DNA of 18,818 nucleotides from Pseudomonadota bacterium (GCA_022572105.1 JACZWN010000041.1:1-18818); one strand, 5' to 3'. Numbered from the stretch's first letter, positions 6,341-13,249 are shown. Program-made: numbers and translations. Notes: generated by a model from the letters alone, not told the origin.

Positions 6341-7279
6341 CTACTTGCGCGCGTCCTTGGCCTTCTTCAAGGCGCGGATGATGTCGTAGTCAGCGGACGT
6401 CATGCGGACGAATTTATTGGATTTGACGTTGTCGAGAAATTTCTTGGCTCCGGGCTGGTCCTTGAGGCCCAGGAAGGTGTCCTCGATATTTTTCTTGATG
6501 TCGTCACACAGCGTAGTGAGGTAGACGAACGGATCCTGCGGAATCGGATCCGACTTCCACAGCACATTGAAATCGTCCAGTTCCACCTCGCCCTTGCTGA
6601 CCACGTTGTCGAACCGGTGCGTGGCGACAAACGCCGAATCGACCCTGCCCTGGTGGACGGCCACCGTGGAAAGCTCGTGGCTGCCCGTATAGACTACCTT
6701 GCCGAAGTAATCATCCAGGCCCATGCCGACCGTTTCCGAAAATACCACGCGCGGCATCAGGTTGCCCGATGTGCTGCCTGGGTCCGTGAGGCCGAGTACG
6801 GTTCCCTTCAGAGACTCGATCGTGGTGAACTTGGAGCCCTTCCTGGTTATCAGGACACCACGGTAGCCGGGGCCTTCCTCCTGAAGGTAACCAGCTCGCT
6901 TGGCGTAGGTGGCGAAGACTTCGATATTGGGATCCTTGGCGTTGGCGATGACATAGGTGTAGGGGCCGAGAACGCCGACATGGACGAAGCCACTCAACAT
7001 TCCTTCAACAACGGATGCGTAGGATGTCGGCATGAAGAACTGTATTTTCTTACCGGTCAATTCCGCCATGCGGTCGGTCACCGGTTTGTAGAGTTCCAGT
7101 TCCGCCACGGTCTCCTCGGTTGGGATGATGGCGAAGGTCAGGGCGTCGGGGTTCTCGCAGGCCGCCGCCGCAAGCGCCTGTCCGGACAGACCGAGCGAGA
7201 ATATTGTCACGGCTGTCCAGGCGACAGCCCGACCGGCGCGGCTCCTACGTGGGTCTTGAATTTTGAACTTGGTAAACAT
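6341..7279 (-). CDS. phnD: Phosphonate-type periplasmic substrate-binding protein
   Basis: The 312-residue protein is the periplasmic receptor that delivers a phosphonate or related P-oxyanion to the PhnCE importer. A signal peptide is visible: basic residues 11-17, hydrophobic core about 18-33, and an Ala-rich cleavage region near 35-40 (QALAAAA). The mature domain shows PhnD landmarks: TSYASVVEGM (85-94), LTDPGSTSGNLMP (164-176), GSHE (199-202), GRVDSAF (211-217) and KSDPIPQDPFVY (242-253). The ATG at 7279 is preceded by AGGAGG with five bases between. At the position I align with the Glu that binds the amino group of 2-aminoethylphosphonate in E. coli PhnD, this protein has His221, while the later Asp is kept (Asp249). 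The ligand may therefore not be an aminophosphonate. Confidence 0.93.
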   Translation of the reverse strand: MFTKFKIQDPRRSRAGRAVAWTAVTIFSLGLSGQALAAAACENPDALTFAIIPTEETVAELELYKPVTDRMAELTGKKIQFFMPTSYASVVEGMLSGFVHVGVLGPYTYVIANAKDPNIEVFATYAKRAGYLQEEGPGYRGVLITRKGSKFTTIESLKGTVLGLTDPGSTSGNLMPRVVFSETVGMGLDDYFGKVVYTGSHELSTVAVHQGRVDSAFVATHRFDNVVSKGEVELDDFNVLWKSDPIPQDPFVYLTTLCDDIKKNIEDTFLGLKDQPGAKKFLDNVKSNKFVRMTSADYDIIRALKKAKDARK

Positions 7280-7336
7280 TCATGCCTCCTGTTTTTGGCC
7301 AAAATTAGTTGTGGGCGCGTGGATGCAAACTCCCGG

Positions 7337-8446
7337 TCACCGTTTGGCGGCGCCAAGGCTCTCGACCACACGCTCTTGTGATCCGATGAAGTTGCGTCCT
7401 CTTTCACCGGTCATGGCGGACTCGATCAACCCCCGCCATTCCTCGTCATCGATTCCGTAATCCGCCTTATCGACGGAGACACCGAGATTGACGAGAAATT
7501 CCTCCAGCCGTTCCGCGCCGGCCAGTAAATCCGATCCAAGAATACGCCGCAAGCCGGTATCGCAGGCGTCGCTGGCACCGATAACGCTACGCATCACCAT
7601 GGGCAGGCTGAACGAACAGGCTAATCCATGCGGCGTGCCGTGACGCAGGGTGATGGGGTAGGAAATGGAATGGGCCAGCGCAGTCTTGGTGTTGGAAAAC
7701 GCCAGTCCCGCGAAGGTGGCGGCCCGGGCGATCCGGACGCGGAGGTCCAGATTGCCCAGGTCGTCCGCCAACCCAGGGAGACTATCCAGGATTTCCGTCG
7801 CAGCGTTGACCGCATGGTTGGTGGAAACGGGATTGCCGTTCACATTCCAAATGCTTTCCAGCGAATGGGAAAGGGCATCGAGGGCGGTGCTGACAGTCAA
7901 CGCCCGCGGCATTCCCAACATCAGCTCGGGGTCGATCAACGCATCGGTTGCATACAAGGACCGGCGCGACAGGGAATACTTGCGCCCGGTGTCCGTATCC
8001 CACACGGATGCCCAGCTGGTGACTTCGCTTCCCGTGCCGGCGGTGGTCGGGATGGCGATAATCGGGATCGACGTCAGCGCGTCCTCGCCCGCGCCGTCTT
8101 CGAGATACCGCTTGACGGCGCCGAAGCCGTTTCCGCCCGCGGCAACCACCTTGGCGGCGTCGATTACGGATCCCCCCCCCAGGGCGACGACAACTTCCGG
8201 GACCGGCTGGGCGGCGGCGAACAGGGCGCAGGCCTCGGCGAGCATGTGGAAGTCCGGGTTCGGGACAACATTGTCGATCGTGAGCGCGGCCGGACCGGCG
8301 GTGACGGCAATGCGCTGGGCCATGTCATGAAAAATCGGTTCGTCATAGGTGACGAGGCAATAGGCGCGGCCGTGAACCAAGTCGCCGATCCCGTTGAGCG
8401 AGCCGGCGCCGAACCTGATCCGGACAGGATTTTGATAGGTCCACAT
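7337..8446 (-). CDS. Iron-containing (group III) alcohol dehydrogenase
   Basis: The 369-residue enzyme is a group III metal-dependent alcohol dehydrogenase, cytosolic, oxidising an alcohol or reducing an aldehyde with NAD(P). The cofactor loop is LGGGSVIDAAK (89-99), followed by PTTAGTGSEVT (133-143). The four metal ligands are all present: Asp190 and His194 (LDALSH), His259 (ALAHS) and His273 (GTPHG). It begins MWTYQNPVRIRFGAG, which resembles phosphonoacetaldehyde reductases of phosphonate metabolism; together with the downstream phn genes this suggests a hydroxyalkyl-phosphonate or phosphonate-aldehyde substrate (inference). The start has GGGGGAGG just upstream. phnD follows after 57 bases, so it is probably first in the operon. 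Codons for the GGGS loop contain a run of nine G's, a potential slippage site. Confidence 0.9.
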   Translation of the reverse strand: MWTYQNPVRIRFGAGSLNGIGDLVHGRAYCLVTYDEPIFHDMAQRIAVTAGPAALTIDNVVPNPDFHMLAEACALFAAAQPVPEVVVALGGGSVIDAAKVVAAGGNGFGAVKRYLEDGAGEDALTSIPIIAIPTTAGTGSEVTSWASVWDTDTGRKYSLSRRSLYATDALIDPELMLGMPRALTVSTALDALSHSLESIWNVNGNPVSTNHAVNAATEILDSLPGLADDLGNLDLRVRIARAATFAGLAFSNTKTALAHSISYPITLRHGTPHGLACSFSLPMVMRSVIGASDACDTGLRRILGSDLLAGAERLEEFLVNLGVSVDKADYGIDDEEWRGLIESAMTGERGRNFIGSQERVVESLGAAKR

Positions 8447-8532
8447 GTCGCCTCCCCCCTTCGGCGCCGGCGGGGCTTCTTGGATTTCCCGCTCATGAAT
8501 CCGCCGAGGGTTTGTTTAGTGTTCCACGATTT

Positions 8533-8560
8533 CGTATATTGATCCAATGCGGATAAACAA
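8533..8560 (-). promoter_or_regulatory. Candidate promoter of the adh-phnDCEE operon
   Basis: On the minus strand TTGTTT (8560-8555) and TATACG (8538-8533) are separated by 16 bases, a plausible sigma-70 pair about 85 bases before the dehydrogenase start. The candidate lies between and overlaps the dyads at 8538-8548 and 8558-8572, the arrangement expected for LysR-type control. No start site can be proven from sequence. Confidence 0.4.
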
Positions 8561-8572
8561 TAGGTCCTATTG
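8538..8572. promoter_or_regulatory. Paired dyads, likely LysR-type operator
   Basis: ATTG-ATC-CAAT lies at 8538-8548 and a perfect 15-base dyad CAATAGG-T-CCTATTG at 8558-8572. Both contain CAAT/ATTG half-sites and lie in the 135-base divergent gap between the dehydrogenase and the LysR gene. The second dyad ends ten bases before the LysR ATG, so regulator binding there would block its own gene, the usual autorepression pattern of LysR-type regulators. Confidence 0.6.
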
Positions 8573-8581
8573 GAAAAAGCG

Positions 8582-9469
8582 ATGAATCATACGCAACTCC
8601 GTTCCTTCCACGCCGTCGCCACCGAAGGCGGATTTACGGCCGCGTCGCGGGTCCTGAATGTGGGTCAGCCGACGATCACCAGCCAGGTCAAGGCGCTGGA
8701 ACGGCATTTCGGCGTCGAGCTGTTTCACCGCCGGGGGCGGCGCGTCGAATTGACCGAGGCCGGTGGGGATCTGTTTCGAATCGCGCAACGGATCATCAGC
8801 CTGGAGGCGGACGCCGAGGATTTGCTTAATGCCTATGGCGGGTTTCAGGCCGGGCACCTGCATGTGGGCGCCGTCGGCCCCTATCACGCCACGGAAATGC
8901 TGAGCGCCTTTAATGAGCGCTACCCCGGCGTCAGACTCTCGGTGACGGTGGGCAACTCGATGGAAATGGTCGAACGAATTCTGGATTACTCCGTTGATGT
9001 GGCTGTCCTTGCCCATGTGGAGGACGACCCCCGCATCTACGCCATGCCGTACAGCCGTCACCCGGTAGTGGTGTTCGTCAACAAATCGCACCGGTTCGCC
9101 AAGCGCCGGCGGATACGCCTTGCCGAAATGGAGGGTGAGCCCATGGTCCTGCGCGAGGTCGGTTCGACGACGCGGCTAGCCTTTGAAACGGCGATCCGAG
9201 AGGCCGGCGTGACCATCGAGCCGGTCATGGCCATCGGCAGCCGCGAGGCCGTGTGGCTGGCGGTGGCCCGGGGCATCGGTATCGGCGTGGTCTCCGATAT
9301 CGAATTCATTCCCCACCCGGACCTCCATACGGTGGAGGTGGCGGACGCGGATATCTATACGACGGCCCATGTCGACTGCCTTGCCGAACGTCGGGAGGCG
9401 CGGCTAATACGTGCTTTCTTCGATATGGCTGAGGAACTAAAGACGCGTCGGAACGTCACTTTTATCTGA
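8582..9469 (+). CDS. LysR-family transcriptional regulator
   Basis: The 295-residue regulator is divergent from the dehydrogenase-phn operon and most likely controls it. The winged helix-turn-helix is at residues 3-60, with HTH core GGFTAASRVLNVGQPTITSQ (16-35) and LERHFGVELFHRRGRRVELT following. The effector domain spans about 88-290. The ATG at 8582 (MNHTQLRSF) is chosen over the in-frame TTG at 8570, because the protein then begins at the usual family position and the TTG lies inside the operator dyad. The ribosome-binding site is poor (GGAAAAAG). LysR proteins linked to 2-aminoethylphosphonate genes look similar, so a phosphonate or a phosphonate-derived aldehyde is a reasonable effector guess; this is inferred from context only. 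Confidence 0.93.
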   Translation: MNHTQLRSFHAVATEGGFTAASRVLNVGQPTITSQVKALERHFGVELFHRRGRRVELTEAGGDLFRIAQRIISLEADAEDLLNAYGGFQAGHLHVGAVGPYHATEMLSAFNERYPGVRLSVTVGNSMEMVERILDYSVDVAVLAHVEDDPRIYAMPYSRHPVVVFVNKSHRFAKRRRIRLAEMEGEPMVLREVGSTTRLAFETAIREAGVTIEPVMAIGSREAVWLAVARGIGIGVVSDIEFIPHPDLHTVEVADADIYTTAHVDCLAERREARLIRAFFDMAEELKTRRNVTFI

Positions 9470-9663
9470 CCCCGCGTTGCGGTGTACGGCTATCACTGGT
9501 TCGCGGCATCCACATGTTGAACTGAAATTGAACGGAAAAATCAACTGAATGTCCGCTTGGGGTAAATGGACTAAACCGCTCTCGCGGTAGTTTGCGGTGG
9601 CAGGTGGCCGAGGACTTGACGATCCGCGGTTTCACGCCGAGCCCCCCCCGGTTTCCTCCCCTG

Positions 9664-9692
9664 AGGCTTGTCCGACCCCTGCCGTTGGGCGT
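9664..9692 (+). repeat. Partial copy of the sequence in the 728-808 inverted repeat
   Basis: AGGCTTGTCCGACCCCTGCC and the following GTTGGGCGT match 734-765 in the same orientation at 25 of 29 positions with one 3-base gap. The first 20 bases from 9665 also match the reverse complement of 782-801 at 19 of 20. The two sites bracket the accessory genes between rph and hrcA. Confidence 0.55.
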
Positions 9693-9823
9693 AAAGCAGA
9701 AATGATCCGCCAAAAAACCGGCGTTCCCAAAAACTGACGTTCAGGGCGTTGATTCGGCAGGATTTCAAACCGGGACCCCTACCCGGAGCCGATTTCCGGC
9801 GCGCCCGACGCAGGCCCTTCGCG

Positions 9824-9852
9824 TTGACGCCTCACGGGGGTGCACCTACATT
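9824..9852 (+). promoter_or_regulatory. Candidate sigma-70 promoter of hrcA-grpE
   Basis: TTGACG (9824-9829) and TACATT (9847-9852) are spaced by 17 bases, near consensus, and would start transcription about 40 bases before the hrcA ATG. No CIRCE dyad overlaps it, so HrcA probably does not repress its own operon through the classical operator. Confidence 0.55.
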
Positions 9853-9900
9853 GCTGGGACGCCCCCGGGAACACGGGCCGCGGCGCGGGCAAATGAGGCC

Positions 9901-10974
9901 ATGACACAGCAGCAGGTGCATACCAGTCTGGAAACCCCGGCGATCGAGGAGCTGAACGAGCGCTCCCGCGAGATCTTCCGGCACATCGTGGACGCCTACG
10001 TAGCCACCGGGGAGCCCATCGGCTCGCGCACCATCTCGCGCAAGATGGGCATGAGCCTGTCGCCGGCCACCGTGCGCAACGCCATGGCGGACCTGGAGGA
10101 CTTGGGCCTGCTCTACGCGCCGCATACCTCGGCCGGGCGGCTGCCGACCGAAGCCGGCATGCGCCTCTTCGTCCACGGCCTGCTCGAGCGCGGCAACCTG
10201 ACCAAGGACGAGCAGAGCCGCATCGACGCCCAATGCACGGCCGTGGGCCGGAGCCTGTCCGAGGTCCTGGAAGAAGCCACCGGCATGCTCTCGGGCCTGT
10301 CGCACTGCGCCGGGCTGGTGGTCGCGCCCAAGATCGAGGAGCCGCTCAAGCACGTCGAGTTCGTCGCGCTCGGCCCGGGCCGCGCGCTGGTCGTGCTGGT
10401 CTTCGCCTCGGGCGTGGTCGAGAACCGGATCATCGATGTGCCCATCGGCCTGCCCGCCTCCTCGCTGGTCGAAGCCACCAACTATCTATCGACCCGCCTG
10501 GTCGGGCGCCGCCTGGACCAGGCGCGGGTGGAGATTCGCGAGGAGCTCAGGCAGCAGAAGGTCGAGCTCGACGCGTTGACCTCCAAGGTCGTGGAGTTGG
10601 GCCTGGCGACCTGGTCCGACGACGAACGCGGCGGCGTCTTGATCGTACGCGGCCAGGCGCAGCTCCTGGACGACGTGACCGCGATCGAGGACCTGGAGCG
10701 CATCCGGCGACTGTTCTCGGCGCTGGAGACCAAGGAGGCGCTGCTCAGCCTGCTCGATCTGACCGGATCCGCCGAGGGCGTGCAGATCTTCATCGGCGCC
10801 GAGAACGACCTGTTCGGCCTGGCCGGCTGCGCCGTGGTCATCGCGCCCTATTCCAACAGCCAGCAGAGAATCGTCGGCGCCATTGGCGTGATCGGCCCGA
10901 CCCGCATCGATTACGCCCGGATCATCCCCCTGGTCGACTACACCGCCCAGGTGATCGGGCGGATCATCGGCTGA
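9901..10974 (+). CDS. hrcA: Heat-inducible transcription repressor HrcA
   Basis: HrcA binds the CIRCE operator upstream of chaperonin genes and is kept active by GroEL. The 357-residue protein has the N-terminal winged helix (about 20-90), including EPIGSRTISRKMGMSLSPAT (38-57), VRNAMADLEDLGLL and the diagnostic HTSAGRLPTE (75-84). The GAF-like and dimerisation regions follow, ending with IGPTRIDYARIIPLVDYTA (331-349). Length and motifs are normal. The start ATG follows a weak TGAGG. grpE begins 48 bases downstream on the same strand, forming the hrcA-grpE operon typical of alphaproteobacteria. No CIRCE is visible anywhere in this window, so the targets (normally groESL) lie elsewhere. Confidence 0.97.
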   Translation: MTQQQVHTSLETPAIEELNERSREIFRHIVDAYVATGEPIGSRTISRKMGMSLSPATVRNAMADLEDLGLLYAPHTSAGRLPTEAGMRLFVHGLLERGNLTKDEQSRIDAQCTAVGRSLSEVLEEATGMLSGLSHCAGLVVAPKIEEPLKHVEFVALGPGRALVVLVFASGVVENRIIDVPIGLPASSLVEATNYLSTRLVGRRLDQARVEIREELRQQKVELDALTSKVVELGLATWSDDERGGVLIVRGQAQLLDDVTAIEDLERIRRLFSALETKEALLSLLDLTGSAEGVQIFIGAENDLFGLAGCAVVIAPYSNSQQRIVGAIGVIGPTRIDYARIIPLVDYTAQVIGRIIG

Positions 10975-11022
10975 TGCGAAGATTGAACGAACCATCGAGG
11001 GAAACAGGAATGGGCCTCAGGC

Positions 11023-11814
11023 ATGCCTGAACGCAAAAAGAAGGATTCGAAAGGCAAACGCGCCGCGGCCGAGGCCGAGGCGGCGAGCGTGGCCGACCAG
11101 GCCGAGGCGGTCGACTCCGAACCCGATGTCCCGGGCGAGACGGCACCGGCCGAAGCCGCCCCGGGCGAAAGCGCCCCGGGCGAAAGCGTTGCGGCCGAGG
11201 TGGATCGGGCGGCCGGGCTGGAGGTCGAGCTCGCCGCGCTCAAGGACCAGTTGCTGCGCGCGCTTGCCGAGACCGAGAACCTGCGCCGGCGCAGCCAGCG
11301 CGAGCGCGAGGACGCCGTGAAATACGCCGCGGTGCCGCTTATCAAGGACCTGGTCGGCGTCGTCGACAACCTGCGCCGCGCGATGAGCAGCGTGTCCAGC
11401 GAAGCGCTGGAGGCCGACGAGCACCTCAGGACGCTCATGACCGGGCTCGAGATGACCGAGAAGGAGCTGAACGCGGTCTTCGAGAAGCACCACATCGTCA
11501 GGATAGAGCCCCTGGGCGAGCGCCTCGATCCGCATTACCACGAGGCGATGTACGAGATCCCGGACCCGGAGGCCGCGAGCGGGACCGTGCTTCATGTGCT
11601 CCAGCCCGGCTACCGCCTGCACGGCCGGCTCTTGCGCCCGGCCCAGGTCGGCGTCGCCGCGGGCGGACCCGCGCCGGTCCGGGAGGCCGAGGCGGCGCCC
11701 GAGCCCCCTGTCGAGCCCCCTGCCGAGCCCCCTGCCAAGCCGGACGGCGACCCCGAATCCGCGGGCGGCAACGGCGAAACCCCGCCGGGCAGCACGGTCG
11801 ATACCACCGCCTGA
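11023..11814 (+). CDS. grpE: Nucleotide exchange factor GrpE with extended tails
   Basis: GrpE releases ADP from DnaK and works with the dnaK-dnaJ products encoded 1.5 kb downstream. The core is at about residues 62-212: a long dimerising helix (LEVELAALKDQLLRALAETE, 66-85), the hinge PLIKDLVGVVDNLRRAM (105-121), and the beta domain with DPHYHEAMYEIP (169-180) and VLQPGYRLHGRLLRPAQV (192-209). At 263 residues it is about 60 longer than typical GrpE. The extra length is a Lys-then-Ala/Glu/Pro-rich N-terminal tail with a duplicated APGES (46-55) and a C-terminal tail rich in Glu and Pro. Both tails look disordered. The ATG at 11023 gives the expected lysine-rich beginning; the ribosome-binding site (CTCAGG) is modest. 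Confidence 0.96.
   Translation: MPERKKKDSKGKRAAAEAEAASVADQAEAVDSEPDVPGETAPAEAAPGESAPGESVAAEVDRAAGLEVELAALKDQLLRALAETENLRRRSQREREDAVKYAAVPLIKDLVGVVDNLRRAMSSVSSEALEADEHLRTLMTGLEMTEKELNAVFEKHHIVRIEPLGERLDPHYHEAMYEIPDPEAASGTVLHVLQPGYRLHGRLLRPAQVGVAAGGPAPVREAEAAPEPPVEPPAEPPAKPDGDPESAGGNGETPPGSTVDTTA
11701..11736 (+). repeat. Three 12-base tandem repeats in the grpE tail
   Basis: Units GAGCCCCCTGTC, GAGCCCCCTGCC and GAGCCCCCTGCC run in tandem and encode Glu-Pro-Pro-Val/Ala three times (residues 227-238). The repeat is in frame, so changes in copy number would lengthen or shorten the tail without disrupting the protein. Confidence 0.85.
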
Positions 11815-11830
11815 ACCCCAATTTCTCCGA

Positions 11831-12823
11831 TTAGTCCGCGGCTCCCGCGCCCGCCCTACCCGCCGTACCCGCCGTTTGCGGCGCGATCAGGAACGGCGAG
11901 TCGGGGTCGTGCGCCCGGTAGCCCCGCTTGGCGAGGCCGGGTTTGCGCACCGCGTAGCAATAGACGCAGCCGTGCGGGCACGAGTCGTAGGCGCCGATGT
12001 CGCGCGATTCGGCGCACAGGCAGCCCGGGCGGTTGCCTTTGGTGCGGGCGCCGAGCGGGCGCCCGGCGAGGTCCGACAGGCGCGCCGCGTCGATGCAGCG
12101 GGCCGGCTCGATGCCGGGGCCGAGGAGCTCCGGCTGGGCGCAGAGCGTGGGGTGCAGCCCGAAGCCGCGCGCGATCCCGGCGAGATCGGCGAGCAGCGCC
12201 CGTTTCTCCGCCTCGGGCGGGTCGTCCCAGGTGAAGCCGTGGCGCCCGGCCGCGCGGGTCAGGTTCGCCTTCGTCTTGGCGTAGATATGGGCGAAGGAGA
12301 ACACCACCTCGTCGACGTTGCCCGAAATCGCGCGCGCCAGGCGCGTAAAGGTCCGCCGGTGCCACTCGGGCGGGGTCAGCGAGGTGATCAGCAGCGGGTC
12401 GTAACGCCACACGGCCGCCCGGGGCCCGTAGCGCCGGGCCAGGCCCTCGATCAGCGCGACCGCGCGCTCGGGCGCCAGCACCGAGGTCTCGAGCGGGCGC
12501 GGGTAGCCGGTTACGGTCATCTGCACCACGAAGGGATAGCCGCGGCCGGCGACCTCGGCGAGCGCCGCGCCGAACGGCCCGGGGTTGCGGGTCCAGAAGA
12601 CGAAGCCCTCGACCCTCTCGCGGGTCAGCGGGATTTCGTGGATCTGGCCGCCGTAGGGGTTGACCACGCGGCAGAAGCCGGCGTCCAGGCGCCTCATGAA
12701 CCAGTCGCCGTAGAAGGCCGGGATGTCGCTGCGGTAGCTGGCCGAGACGATCGCCGCTTGCGGTCGCGGCCATCGCTTGCGGTCGCGGCGCGGCGCCCCG
12801 CCGCTATTCATTGGAATCGACAT
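11831..12823 (-). CDS. DUF1848 protein with C-terminal cysteine cluster
   Basis: Numbering is from the ATG at 12823 (330 residues). The N-terminal part IVSASYRSDIPAFYGDWFMR (25-44), CRVVNPYGG (51-59) and FVFWTRNPGPF (74-84) are the family hallmarks of DUF1848. Near the C-terminus are CLC (268-270), SRDIGAYDSC (273-282) and CPHGCVYCYA (282-291). The CX3CX2C spacing (282, 286, 289) is that of radical-SAM iron-sulfur binding, though here it is at the wrong end of the protein. No biochemical function is established to my knowledge. The start at 12823 (MSIPMNSGG) has a G-rich stretch upstream; an ATG 12 bases later is possible and the open frame extends to 12853. It overlaps the end of the upstream membrane-protein gene by 20 bases and converges on grpE with a 16-base gap. 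Confidence 0.85.
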   Translation of the reverse strand: MSIPMNSGGAPRRDRKRWPRPQAAIVSASYRSDIPAFYGDWFMRRLDAGFCRVVNPYGGQIHEIPLTRERVEGFVFWTRNPGPFGAALAEVAGRGYPFVVQMTVTGYPRPLETSVLAPERAVALIEGLARRYGPRAAVWRYDPLLITSLTPPEWHRRTFTRLARAISGNVDEVVFSFAHIYAKTKANLTRAAGRHGFTWDDPPEAEKRALLADLAGIARGFGLHPTLCAQPELLGPGIEPARCIDAARLSDLAGRPLGARTKGNRPGCLCAESRDIGAYDSCPHGCVYCYAVRKPGLAKRGYRAHDPDSPFLIAPQTAGTAGRAGAGAAD

Positions 12824-13085
12824 GGCCCCCGGCGGCGCCCCTTCCGGCATCACTCCTTCCGGCCTCGCCTTTTGCGGCCCGGCGCGCGCCGAGCCGGCGG
12901 AAGAAGACGTAGATGGCGCCGGCGACGAGCGCGGCCCCGGTCCCGACCCGGACCATGACCGGGTCGTGCAAGACGGTCTCGCCGACGATCGCGAAAACCG
13001 CTCCGGCCATGACCGTCAGCACCAATGCCCAGAGGATGGCCCGATAAACGCCGTCGTTCGGCAGTCGATCCTTGTCGTCCGGCAC
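12804..13085 (-). CDS. Small two-helix membrane protein of unknown function
   Basis: With a GTG start at 13085 the product is 93 residues: MPDDKDRLPNDGVYR, a helix at about 15-35 (AILWALVLTVMAGAVFAIVG), a short loop, a second helix at about 45-63 (VRVGTGAALVAGAIYVFFRR), and a basic Gly/Ala-rich tail. I do not recognise a family. An in-frame TTG at 13163 would add 26 basic residues; I prefer the GTG since the leader is not membrane-like and AAAGG lies upstream of it, though at a long distance. The gene overlaps the start of the DUF1848 gene, so the two are probably cotranscribed. Its promoter region faces that of dnaK. Confidence 0.6.
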   Translation of the reverse strand: MPDDKDRLPNDGVYRAILWALVLTVMAGAVFAIVGETVLHDPVMVRVGTGAALVAGAIYVFFRRLGARRAAKGEAGRSDAGRGAAGGHVDSNE

Positions 13086-13219
13086 GGTCTTAACGAAACC
13101 TTTCCGCGAGCGGCGCGTTTCACCCGCAAGATCGATTCTGGTCGCCCGGGTTCGCTCCGGCAAGGGCCGAATCGGCCCGCCCGGCGGCGGAATTCGGCGA
13201 GAACCCTTGCGTTCTGCGT

Positions 13220-13249
13220 CTTGTAGGCCGCGCCGGGCTTCTTATATAT
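13220..13249 (+). promoter_or_regulatory. Sigma-32 (heat-shock) type promoter of dnaK
   Basis: CTTG (13220-13223), a 17-base spacer and CTTATATAT (13241-13249) fit the alphaproteobacterial RpoH consensus CTTG-N17/18-CyTATnT. A start site near 13256 would give a leader of about 100 bases before dnaK. No CIRCE element accompanies it, matching the usual split in this class: dnaKJ under RpoH, groESL under HrcA. Confidence 0.75.

Larger units (their letters stand above)
9470..9900. other. Intergenic region upstream of hrcA
   Basis: This 431-base stretch has no gene I can support; minus-strand open frames here lack start signals and recognisable products. It contains a small hairpin ACCGC-TCTC-GCGGT at 9575-9588, a sequence related to the 728-808 inverted repeat (9664-9692), and a promoter candidate for hrcA (9824-9852). 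No CIRCE element (TTAGCACTC-N9-GAGTGCTAA) is present. It is the right border of the accessory block. Confidence 0.6.

Noticed and set aside
9571..9768. Minus-strand 65-codon frame upstream of hrcA
   Set aside because: There is no ribosome-binding site, and it spans a homopolymer-rich intergenic stretch; no protein family was recognised.
9470..9900. CIRCE operator upstream of hrcA
   Set aside because: I looked for TTAGCACTC and GAGTGCTAA on both strands and found neither, here or upstream of dnaK.
11594..12958. Plus-strand open frame of 454 codons across grpE and DUF1848
   Set aside because: It is out of frame with grpE and antisense to the DUF1848 gene; its Arg/Ala/Pro-rich translation shows no domain.
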